Source: an uncultured Muribaculaceae bacterium (lineage in GTDB: Bacteria > Bacteroidota > Bacteroidia > Bacteroidales > Muribaculaceae). From it: a DNA stretch of 13,581 nucleotides. Below, one piece after another: positions 7,705 to 13,581 of this stretch. Within the stretch, counting starts at the first letter, position 1; the number at the start of each line of letters is the position of its first letter. The position numbers were made by a program, and so were the translations under genes. The notes beneath the pieces are model-generated. The model had not been told where the DNA came from and made no database searches. It worked only from the letters and a program-made list of their open reading frames with translations. Location of the stretch: contig CAJUCW010000059.1 of NCBI GenBank assembly GCA_910585275.1, forward strand, positions 1 to 13,581, given 5' to 3'.

Positions 7705-7735
7705 CAAATATAGCACTTTCTGTGCTAACTACAAT
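7705..7735 (-). promoter_or_regulatory. Promoter of the XRE/cupin-acyl-CoA synthetase operon
   Basis: Read on the minus strand, TATATTTG (7712-7705) matches the -7 consensus TAnnTTTG exactly. ATTG (7735-7732) is a three-of-four -33 box at exactly 19 bases. Transcription should start near 7698, leaving a leader of about 14 bases before the start codon at 7684. Confidence 0.7.
7711..7727. promoter_or_regulatory. Candidate operator: palindrome within the promoter spacer
   Basis: TAGCAC-TTTCT-GTGCTA is a perfect inverted repeat with 6-base arms and a 5-base centre. It fills most of the spacer between the -33 and -7 boxes and overlaps the first two bases of the -7 box. A dimeric XRE protein bound here would block RNA polymerase, so autorepression is the natural prediction. 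The assignment rests on position and symmetry only. Confidence 0.55.
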
Positions 7736-7811
7736 CCCTCCTCGCCTTTATTTTTCAAAAATCATCCGATTTCCCTCGCTACATTTACAAACCGACTCCT
7801 ATATCCCGCAA

Positions 7812-7848
7812 TAAAAATCAAAGAGGACTGATACATCTTCAGTCCTCT
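7812..7848 (-). terminator. Intrinsic terminator after the TPR-like gene
   Basis: A perfect 10-base-pair stem (AGAGGACTGA at 7822-7831, TCAGTCCTCT at 7839-7848) with a 7-base loop is followed, on the minus strand, by a T-rich run (TTGATTTTTAT). It lies about 110 bases past the stop codon of the TPR-like gene. There is no T-run on the plus-strand side, which fixes the orientation. The rest of the gap (7685-7955) holds the XRE promoter and nothing else recognised. Confidence 0.7.
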
Positions 7849-7955
7849 CAACTGTATATGGTAAATCAAAATCCTTTTTCACTTCCATATAAAGCGATTT
7901 TTGTTATTAGCACTCAATGATTCGAAATGAGCAACCAATGCACGATCTTCTTCAC

Positions 7956-10043
7956 TTATAGCCAATCGTGCCACGAATCACAATGCTTCGACAGATATTC
8001 CCCCACATGGCTGCAAGGATATTTTTTAGCAACAGTTTTATAATTGCCTATCAAGAAATGCGCTTCAGCAAGCGCTTCTTCCGAGCGCAGTTCTTTCATG
8101 CCTTTTCTTAATTGAGCATCCAACCAATCTTTATCCGGAATCGATCCGCTCATTTCTTTAAGATAGTCCAGTTCCTTATATCCTCCGTTGGGCAACCATA
8201 TAAACGGACGATAATTGCATTGATTTGCGTCACCCTTCCAATATTGTGTCAGGGCCCAGCATTTTTCAAAGGAGTTATACCTTGCCAATGCATATCTTAT
8301 TCTTGCCAGACCTCGTTCGTCCGGAGTGCCGTTACTTATTGTTTTGTCAAGACGCACCATCTCATGCGCAAAATTCAATTTCGCATTTTCATCCGATTTC
8401 AGCAGTGCCGAATTAGCCGGATCAAATGATGACCGCAACGCCTGTTCCTCATTCAATATCCTATCTTTTGATGACGGATATTCCCACTTGTCTTCAGGCA
8501 TATAACAGTTCACCCAAGGATTATCGAATAAATACCCGCATTTTTTTATATTCATATTCTGCTGATAAGATTCGGAGACTTGCAAAAAATGCTGTTCAGC
8601 CTCAGCATAATCACCTTCCCGCATAAATAGGGTTCCTATAATTTCGTTGAGAAAATCATCATCGTGTCTTATTCTACCTTTACACTCTTTTACAATCTCC
8701 TGATTTGATTGCAGCAAAAACTTTTTATAATTTATTATCTCCTGCGCGCTACGTGAAAGCATCAATTGAAAGCCCGTGGTAGCGTATGTGTTATCGTCTA
8801 TATCAACCGTGGCTCGTGAATCGTTGACAAGAGAATAAAATGAAGATGAATATATCTGATTATCGTATAGATAAGATGCATAATTGGCAAGTAAAAGGGC
8901 TTCCGACACATATCCTTTTTTCAATAATGCCGGAACTATATAGAAGAAAAATGGGGTGCTGTCAGCTTTAAAAGCTTCAAGATAACATCTCAAATCTTTA
9001 CAGATGTCACCCATTTCTGCCTTCCGACACAATTCCATTATTTTAGCGTCATTTCTCATTTCTTCTTTCGAGAAACGCGAAGCAAGCGCCTTTTTCAAAA
9101 AGGCAAGTGCCTTAGAGTGATTCCCGTTATACGTCTCCTCTATATACGCCTTCAAATATAGCCAATCGCCGCGATTTATTGTCTTCGAGGATTTTAATGC
9201 CGCATTCGCAACGCCAAGATAACGAAGATTGTCAGCTCTGTCTCCATAACCGATCCAACGGTTCAGTCTTGATTTTACAACAGCTGATTCAGGATTGTTT
9301 TCCACCATAGTTATAAAATAAGATTCCTTATTGTCAACAACCGAATTGAAATCCCCTACTTCGGCATACATCCGATTGGCCACCCTATTATTACCGGAGC
9401 GCCTGTGGCACCCGGCCACATACCCTTTTGCCATTCTTTTGAATAGATTGTCATCCGGCAGTTTCGACATACGCTTATCATACAATTCGATACATTCATC
9501 ATATCTGCACAGTGCCATCAGCGCCCGGATATGTTGCAACCCGTATCTGTCTGACAACAACCCGGAAGCATGCCGTTCACATCGCTCAAGGATACTTGCA
9601 AATTTTTCAGACTCGTTCCTTGATTCATATCGCTCGGTTTTATCTGCCTGATAATACCAATCCGACACTCTATTGAATCTTAGCTCCTCCAATTCTTTCG
9701 CAAGCAACAAGAAATCCTTCAGCTCATTGCTTTTATGAGACATAATCCAGTCCAGAAGCCGGTTATCGCTCTTGCCGGCATCAAAAGCATCTCTCAGATC
9801 ATCAAACGATGCACCATAAACAGCCGATTCTATATGGGTCAATGGTATTGACGGCGATGTCATGGCTTGCCATAACGATATATTCTCATCCTTTTGCGAC
9901 TCAATAATTGTCGGAGTGTCTTCTTCCTGATAAAAATGAAACACGAACGGATTAGAAGTAAGTGCATCAAACGGACCACATGCCAATCCCCCTAATGGAA
10001 GTAGCATAAATATCAGGCTACTGATAAATCTGCTTAAATTCAT
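7956..10043 (-). CDS. Large exported TPR-like helical protein of unknown function
   Basis: This 695-residue protein starts with a signal sequence ending GGLACGPFDAL, so the mature protein would begin at or near C22. The lipobox is imperfect (G at -3), so lipidation is uncertain. The CGP start followed by an aromatic-rich stretch (NPFVFHFYQEE) recalls a set of large uncharacterised Bacteroidales proteins. The remainder is almost wholly helical, with pairs resembling TPR/Sel1-like repeats, for example YDECIELYDKRMSKLPDDNLFKRM, HSKALAFLKKALASRF and GDYAEAEQHFLQVSESY, suggesting a protein-binding scaffold. I see no enzymatic motif. The start at 10043 was preferred over 10076 because it gives a clean signal peptide. 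With it, the gene overlaps the preceding lipoprotein gene by 26 bases, so translation is probably coupled and the products may act together. The gene is AT-richer than the acyl-CoA synthetase region. Function unknown. Confidence 0.75.
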   Translation of the reverse strand: MNLSRFISSLIFMLLPLGGLACGPFDALTSNPFVFHFYQEEDTPTIIESQKDENISLWQAMTSPSIPLTHIESAVYGASFDDLRDAFDAGKSDNRLLDWIMSHKSNELKDFLLLAKELEELRFNRVSDWYYQADKTERYESRNESEKFASILERCERHASGLLSDRYGLQHIRALMALCRYDECIELYDKRMSKLPDDNLFKRMAKGYVAGCHRRSGNNRVANRMYAEVGDFNSVVDNKESYFITMVENNPESAVVKSRLNRWIGYGDRADNLRYLGVANAALKSSKTINRGDWLYLKAYIEETYNGNHSKALAFLKKALASRFSKEEMRNDAKIMELCRKAEMGDICKDLRCYLEAFKADSTPFFFYIVPALLKKGYVSEALLLANYASYLYDNQIYSSSFYSLVNDSRATVDIDDNTYATTGFQLMLSRSAQEIINYKKFLLQSNQEIVKECKGRIRHDDDFLNEIIGTLFMREGDYAEAEQHFLQVSESYQQNMNIKKCGYLFDNPWVNCYMPEDKWEYPSSKDRILNEEQALRSSFDPANSALLKSDENAKLNFAHEMVRLDKTISNGTPDERGLARIRYALARYNSFEKCWALTQYWKGDANQCNYRPFIWLPNGGYKELDYLKEMSGSIPDKDWLDAQLRKGMKELRSEEALAEAHFLIGNYKTVAKKYPCSHVGEYLSKHCDSWHDWL

Positions 10044-11046
10044 TTTCACTGTAGTTTGAAATATTTTTAGAATCAAGGCTATACAGAATTATTGAACGGT
10101 CCTTTCCACCTGTTTCTTTCTCAATGAGTTTTTTTACGTCGATAATTGTCTGGAATGAAACCTCTTCCCTCCGGACTACGTCTCCTTTACGCAAATATGA
10201 TTTCTTGACGATAGTATCATTCGCGACCTCATATTTATCCTTACCTATCGGCTTTAACATATTTTCGGGAAGATACTCCTCGGAGTTAAATATCCCCTTG
10301 AATCTATCCTCTCGATAGATTAAACTCCATGAAAAAATCGGAAATGCATAATCCAGATGAAGCGGATATTGTGAAAGATGTTTCAAATATGGCTTTACGC
10401 TTTCCACAGTAAGAATAGAATTGTCTTCCTCCGGATTCTTGAAGGATCCTGTATTATACAGCATAAGCACTCCATAATCCACTGGAGGCGGAGTTTGCGA
10501 CAACTGATGCAATCGGATTGTCGCACTGATTTTAGCCTCGGAATTTCGCAACCGTATTTCTTTTCCCACCTCTCTGCAAAGTCTGAAAAACGTTGAGTCG
10601 GTATGCGAATTCCAGTCGCAATCTAATTGAATCTCTTTTGGTTCGGCAAATTCATTATAACTGCACATATTATAAATGCGTTTTACAATTTTTTCTGCCC
10701 ATACTGCTTCATTTTCCTGCATCTTTATCATAGCGTCTAATGTAATATAAACTGTAGGAATCAGTTCTTCTACAGGCATTGTGTCTTTCACTTGCAGGGT
10801 AGCATTAGGCACCACCGCATCCATCGCTAACGGCGATTTATCCACCACAATGTCGAAGAATCGAATATATATTCGCTCTACATTGTTTGCTTTCAGAAAA
10901 TTGCGTTCCACACTATCAAGTTCAAGTACGGTTCGCCAATAGTAAATACTATTCTTCTTTTGACGGACGACGGCCCCCTTTTCCTGGCAGGCTGTAACGA
11001 GCATGCATGTCAGGATACAGATAACCAAATTTTTAAATATTTTCAT
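10018..11046 (-). CDS. Lipoprotein of unknown function, possible TIM-barrel fold
   Basis: The 342-residue product has a strong lipoprotein signal (MKIFKNLVICILTCMLVTAC, lipobox VTAC, C20), so it is probably anchored in the envelope. The mature part begins IYYWRTVLELDSVERNFL and then alternates strands and helices in an order that suggests a glycosidase-like TIM barrel: NVERIYIRFFDIV (55-67), LIPTVYIT (95-102), EIQLDCDWN (138-146), AKISATIRLHQL (171-182), YGVLMLYNTG (191-200) and LDYAFPIFSW (231-240). The IQLD.D block followed by a conserved arginine strand recalls uncharacterised families such as DUF3142, but this is a fold-level guess. Acidic D142, D144 and D189 could be active-site residues. 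It is the first gene of a two-gene unit with the large TPR-like protein, overlapping it by 26 bases. No convincing promoter motif was found in the 130-base gap upstream, which carries the terminator of the preceding operon. Confidence 0.75.
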   Translation of the reverse strand: MKIFKNLVICILTCMLVTACQEKGAVVRQKKNSIYYWRTVLELDSVERNFLKANNVERIYIRFFDIVVDKSPLAMDAVVPNATLQVKDTMPVEELIPTVYITLDAMIKMQENEAVWAEKIVKRIYNMCSYNEFAEPKEIQLDCDWNSHTDSTFFRLCREVGKEIRLRNSEAKISATIRLHQLSQTPPPVDYGVLMLYNTGSFKNPEEDNSILTVESVKPYLKHLSQYPLHLDYAFPIFSWSLIYREDRFKGIFNSEEYLPENMLKPIGKDKYEVANDTIVKKSYLRKGDVVRREEVSFQTIIDVKKLIEKETGGKDRSIILYSLDSKNISNYSENEFKQIYQ

Positions 11047-11092
11047 ACTATATCAGATTTTTTTTGAATTCTGGAATAGTGCAAAATTCGGT

Positions 11093-11131
11093 AAAAAACA
11101 ACGCCCGACAAACAAATTTGCCGGACGTTGT
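11093..11131 (-). terminator. Intrinsic terminator after the phosphodiester glycosidase-like gene
   Basis: Bases 11098-11112 and 11117-11131 form a 15-pair stem with two mismatches (outer arm ACAACG/CGTTGT) and a CAAA loop. On the minus strand the stem is followed directly by six T (11098-11093). It lies about 50 bases past the stop codon at 11180. It separates the LytTR operon from the lipoprotein/TPR unit. Confidence 0.8.
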
Positions 11132-11160
11132 ATGAAATGGGTTGTATGGTGTATGAAATG
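11127..11160. repeat. Short imperfect tandem repeats
   Basis: GTTGTATG occurs at 11127-11134 and 11141-11148, and GTATGAAATG at 11130-11139 and 11151-11160. They lie between the stop codon at 11180 and the terminator stem, overlapping its edge, and look like a small local duplication. No function is evident. Confidence 0.4.
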
Positions 11161-11179
11161 AATTTTAAGGGACGCGCTC

Positions 11180-12046
11180 TTACTCCCAGATTATATAATT
11201 GACATATTCAACATCTATCCACGGAGGTGTGCCTATTTCAAACTTTTCACCGTTCTCATCCACATAAAAACCATGCGTTGATGACCCCACCAAAGATATA
11301 GCATTTCTTACTCCGGCATCAACAAGGAGCCGGGAAAAGTCATTAAAAGTAAGTCTTTCTTTGCTGATCACAACAGAAATACGGCCTCCGATTTCGACAA
11401 GAGCTTTTCTTATCGCCTTCCCTTTAGGTTTATTCTCAACGACCTGCCCCCCGACAACCAGAGGATACTGTCTGAAAAAATAGCCGCCATCCGTCAATGC
11501 CTGTTCAAGCATAGGAGTAGAGTCGGCAATTCCGATTGAGAGTTCACCATTGATAATAGAACAGAAGCCAGCTTTGGCATCACCCTTGCCAATCAACTCT
11601 CCGTCAAGAACAAACGTGCCGACAATTCGGCCGTTATCACCTCTCACATCTGCCGCTTGCATGGCCAGTATGATGTTGGGATCGTTAATGAATTCCGTGC
11701 CAATCACCAACCGCGGACGCCCATTTTTTGGCGAAAGAATCAGCAATCCGTTTCCATTGATTATAGTATCATGAGCCAACGTGAATCTTCCAACATCGGC
11801 AATAGAATCTTCTTGAACCTTTATCGATTGCTCCTCAGACAGTCCTTCTTTAATGTCAAGCGTTTGAGCCTCCTCCTTATGTTGATACATAAGGATAAAA
11901 AGAATGCCGGTAATAATCAATAACATTACCACAATAATAGGGAAATAACGGCGTAGGAAGCGCATATTATGGCTTTCCGTCTTCGGCTCAGAAGCAGAGA
12001 TTATCCGAATTTCGTTGTCATTTATTTCATCCTTTTTTTTGCTCAT
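11180..12046 (-). CDS. Membrane-anchored phosphodiester glycosidase (NAGPA) family protein
   Basis: The 288-residue protein has a charged cytoplasmic N-terminus, one membrane span (about 35-54, FPIIVVMLLIITGILFILMY), a linker, and an extracytoplasmic domain (about 137-288). That domain matches the pattern of the phosphodiester glycosidase family typified by the mannose-6-phosphate uncovering enzyme (NAGPA) and found in bacterial polysaccharide loci: GTFVLDGELIGKG, FCSIINGELSIGIADS, FFRQYPLVVGGQVV, and RISVVISKERLTFNDFSRLLVDAGVRNAISLVGSS. The usual LDGGGS signature before the end of the domain is replaced by ISLVGSS (250-256), so activity may be altered or lost. The gene overlaps the LytTR gene by 4 bases (ATGA), which indicates co-translation, and is followed by a strong terminator. 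It probably acts at the cell surface on a glycan or phosphodiester; the substrate is unknown. Confidence 0.78.
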   Translation of the reverse strand: MSKKKDEINDNEIRIISASEPKTESHNMRFLRRYFPIIVVMLLIITGILFILMYQHKEEAQTLDIKEGLSEEQSIKVQEDSIADVGRFTLAHDTIINGNGLLILSPKNGRPRLVIGTEFINDPNIILAMQAADVRGDNGRIVGTFVLDGELIGKGDAKAGFCSIINGELSIGIADSTPMLEQALTDGGYFFRQYPLVVGGQVVENKPKGKAIRKALVEIGGRISVVISKERLTFNDFSRLLVDAGVRNAISLVGSSTHGFYVDENGEKFEIGTPPWIDVEYVNYIIWE

Positions 12047-12420
12047 ATCTTTTCCTCCTTTTCCAAAAGTTCTTTTAACGCCTTCAACGCATCTTTTGAC
12101 GCCGACACTTCATGTCTGAAATTACAACAATCTGAAAGGACCATCTTTTGACGCACAGGATGTATGAAAGCTATAAAATCACGGTTAACAATCAGGCTCT
12201 TGCCAATGCGGATAAATCTGCAATCATCTTTATCCAGCATTTCGGCAATACGTCTTTCTATTTGACCCAACTGCAAAGTGAGCACAAAATTCCCACCATC
12301 CGCCAGAGTTATGGCGGAGTAATTGCCATCGGCGGTGATACACACAACCGAACCGGCAGGGACACGGACAATCTCCGTGGCAGAGGTGAAAACCAGACGC
12401 TTGTTCATGACATTCATCAT
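12043..12420 (-). CDS. LytTR-domain DNA-binding protein without receiver domain
   Basis: This 125-residue protein is almost entirely a LytTR DNA-binding domain (about 15-105), of the type found at the C-terminus of AlgR/AgrA response regulators. Key family features are ADGNYSAITLADGG (30-43), the helix LGQIERRIAEML, and the stretch DDCRFIRIGKSLIVNRDFIAFIHPV (65-89), whose FIRI.KSLIVN core is diagnostic. No phosphoreceiver or membrane segment is present, so it is probably controlled by its own abundance or a partner. It overlaps the downstream phosphodiester glycosidase-like gene by the ATGA at 12046-12043, so the pair is one operon, with the membrane protein as a possible partner or target. 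The start at 12420 lies directly after a -7 promoter box. If that promoter is used, the in-frame ATG at 12408 may be the real start. Confidence 0.88.
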   Translation of the reverse strand: MMNVMNKRLVFTSATEIVRVPAGSVVCITADGNYSAITLADGGNFVLTLQLGQIERRIAEMLDKDDCRFIRIGKSLIVNRDFIAFIHPVRQKMVLSDCCNFRHEVSASKDALKALKELLEKEEKI

Positions 12421-12421
12421 G

Positions 12422-12429
12422 CAAATTTA
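12422..12429 (-). promoter_or_regulatory. Candidate -7 box of the LytTR operon
   Basis: Minus-strand TAAATTTG matches TAnnTTTG exactly, one base upstream of the annotated start codon. A clear TTTG -33 box at 19-21 bases is lacking (ATTT lies at 19), so an activator may be needed, or the match may be chance. If it is real, the mRNA would be leaderless or start at the ATG at 12408. The gap 12430-12517 holds nothing else recognised. Confidence 0.4.
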
Positions 12430-12517
12430 CAACAAATCTCTGAAGATAAATGGTTCAAGCCTAATTTACCCAACATTATCCTCCGAAATCACCCATATCA
12501 TGTTTGTGGTTCGTTAT

Positions 12518-13429
12518 TTAGTTCGTTCCTTCTTGCTCCATGTCGGCCCGGCTCTTGCTACGCGTCACCAGATAGACACCGGTGAAGACCAGAACAACGG
12601 CTATGGCGTTTGAAGGGGTGAATCGGTCAAGGCCCACTCCAATCGCCACTGCCGTGGCCACGATAGGTTGCACGTAGTTATACATGGCAGTCACCGTAGG
12701 ACGCAGGAAACGCTGCCCCACCGGGAGCAATAAATAGCTGAGAAATGTAGGTCCGACCACAAAAGCCACAGTTCCCCACGTCACCACCGCAGGAGCCCCG
12801 CTCCAATCCATGGCAATCCAATCGGTATATGTGAACGGGATGAAGCATATCGACGAGTAGGTAAACATCCATTTCATCAAAGTGACAGGATTATACCTGC
12901 CGATAAGACTTTTGAAGAATACAAGATAGCATGTGAAACTGAGTTGCGCGCAAATCACGAGAAGGTCGCCGCCTATGCAGCCCTCTCCATTACCTCCGGC
13001 GCTCCCGAGAATCAGAACCAAGGCGCCGATAGCACCAAGAAACACACCCCCAACCTTAAGTCTGGTCACAGGCTCATGCAGAACGACAGCCGCCATTACC
13101 ATCGTAAGAATAGGCAATGATGTGGTGATAATGGATGCATTCACAGGAGAGGTAAGACTTAGTCCGGAAACAAAACAGAATTGATTGACCACGACACCAC
13201 ACAGCGACGCGAAGAAAATCCTGAGCATGTCCTTGGGTGGTATATCCTCATGAGGCATGAACAATGACACAAGCCAGAACAGGACGACTGCACCCGCCAT
13301 ACGGCAGTTTGTAAGCAAAAGCGGCGACATACCTGCCGCGAGAATGGCCTTTCCAAGAGGGGCGCTCACTCCCCAGAGCACCTCCGCACCAAGCATGGCT
13401 ACGTGCCCCTTGAGTTTGTTTCTGTCCAT
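12518..13429 (-). CDS. EamA-family (DMT superfamily) transporter
   Basis: This 303-residue inner-membrane protein has about ten hydrophobic helices arranged as two EamA repeats. The first repeat begins HVAMLGAEVLWGVSAPLGKAI and includes the family's SLTSPVNASIITTSLPILTMVMAAVVLHEP stretch (an a/s-rich helix, then a P.L...A...L.E segment). The second begins GGDLLVICAQLSFTCYLVFFKSL and ends with TAMYNYVQPIVATAVAIGVG and NAIAVVLVFTGVYLVTRSK. Members export or import small metabolites such as amino acids or nucleosides; the substrate cannot be assigned. The ATG at 13429 (MDRNKLKGH) was chosen over 13498 because the 23 extra residues do not resemble the family start and a weak promoter-like motif lies inside that extension. 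It is a single gene on the minus strand, 97 bases before the LytTR gene, without a recognisable terminator between them. Confidence 0.88.
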   Translation of the reverse strand: MDRNKLKGHVAMLGAEVLWGVSAPLGKAILAAGMSPLLLTNCRMAGAVVLFWLVSLFMPHEDIPPKDMLRIFFASLCGVVVNQFCFVSGLSLTSPVNASIITTSLPILTMVMAAVVLHEPVTRLKVGGVFLGAIGALVLILGSAGGNGEGCIGGDLLVICAQLSFTCYLVFFKSLIGRYNPVTLMKWMFTYSSICFIPFTYTDWIAMDWSGAPAVVTWGTVAFVVGPTFLSYLLLPVGQRFLRPTVTAMYNYVQPIVATAVAIGVGLDRFTPSNAIAVVLVFTGVYLVTRSKSRADMEQEGTN

Positions 13430-13444
13430 AAAACAATTATACCA

Positions 13445-13476
13445 AAAATTTAAACAAATCACCTCCGATTCCGAAA
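13445..13476 (-). promoter_or_regulatory. Weak candidate promoter of the EamA gene
   Basis: Minus-strand TAAATTTT (13452-13445) is one base off TAnnTTTG. A TTTC box lies 20 bases upstream (about 13476-13473). This would give a short leader before the start at 13429. The match is weak. Confidence 0.3.
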
Positions 13477-13533
13477 CAACCAAGAACCGGCGAGACAACC
13501 ATGCATAGATGGATATCTAAAATACGTAATCGA

Positions 13534-13575
13534 GTAGGTCGGGAAACGAAAGATTTCTGACCTACTTTCGTTCCC
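13534..13575. repeat. Interlocked inverted repeats (pseudoknot-type order)
   Basis: Arm A GTAGGTC (13534-13540) is complementary to GACCTAC (13559-13565). Arm B GGGAAACGAAAG (13541-13552) is complementary, with one bulged A, to CTTTCGTTCCC (13565-13575). The order A-B-A'-B' means the two stems interlock or compete. It lies upstream of the EamA gene at the window edge. No gene was seen in 13430-13581. Confidence 0.6.
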
Positions 13576-13581
13576 TTTCCT

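Noticed and set aside
10044..10076. Upstream start for the large TPR-like protein
   Set aside because: It adds 11 residues before a good signal peptide and enlarges the overlap with the preceding gene.
13430..13498. 23-residue N-terminal extension of the EamA transporter
   Set aside because: It does not resemble EamA N-termini and contains a promoter-like motif; the ATG at 13429 begins a standard family start.

Overview
The window looks like chromosomal DNA of a gut-type Bacteroidales bacterium (Bacteroides/Muribaculaceae-like; the genus is inferred). The evidence is Bacteroidetes-style promoters (TAnnTTTG at -7 with a TTTG-like -33 box about 19 bases upstream), lipoprotein signal peptides ending in SCG/SCS/TAC, weak Shine-Dalgarno signals, a membrane-spanning TPR/HTH regulator and a LytTR regulator without a receiver domain. 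I see no rRNA, tRNA, CRISPR array, integrase or transposase.

Layout. Bases 43-5356 carry plus-strand genes: a thioredoxin-fold lipoprotein relative that seems to have lost its signal peptide (76-525), a large transglutaminase-like lipoprotein (600-2459), a membrane-anchored TPR/coiled-coil/HTH protein (2647-4581), and a small secreted protein of unknown function (4667-5356). From 5369 to 13429 everything runs on the minus strand. Read in the direction of transcription, these are an EamA-type transporter (13429-12518), a LytTR regulator overlapping a membrane-anchored phosphodiester glycosidase-like protein by 4 bases (12420-11180) and followed by a strong terminator, a two-gene unit of unknown function pairing a lipoprotein with a large TPR-like exported protein (11046-7956) and followed by a second terminator, and an XRE/cupin regulator followed by an AMP-forming acyl-CoA synthetase (7684-5369).

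How the parts may work together. The cupin regulator and the acyl-CoA synthetase form a likely operon whose promoter carries a palindrome in the -33/-7 spacer, suggesting autoregulation. The LytTR regulator probably controls itself and the glycosidase-like protein. The lipoprotein/TPR pair overlaps by 26 bases, so the two products are probably made together and may act together at the cell envelope. The TPR/HTH protein probably links a periplasmic event to transcription.

The least explained items are the lipoprotein/TPR pair, a 24-base palindromic repeat present twice in opposite orientation in intergenic DNA (REP-like), and interlocked inverted repeats at the right edge. The lipoprotein/TPR pair, the LytTR unit and the first gene are visibly AT-richer than the transglutaminase-like gene.
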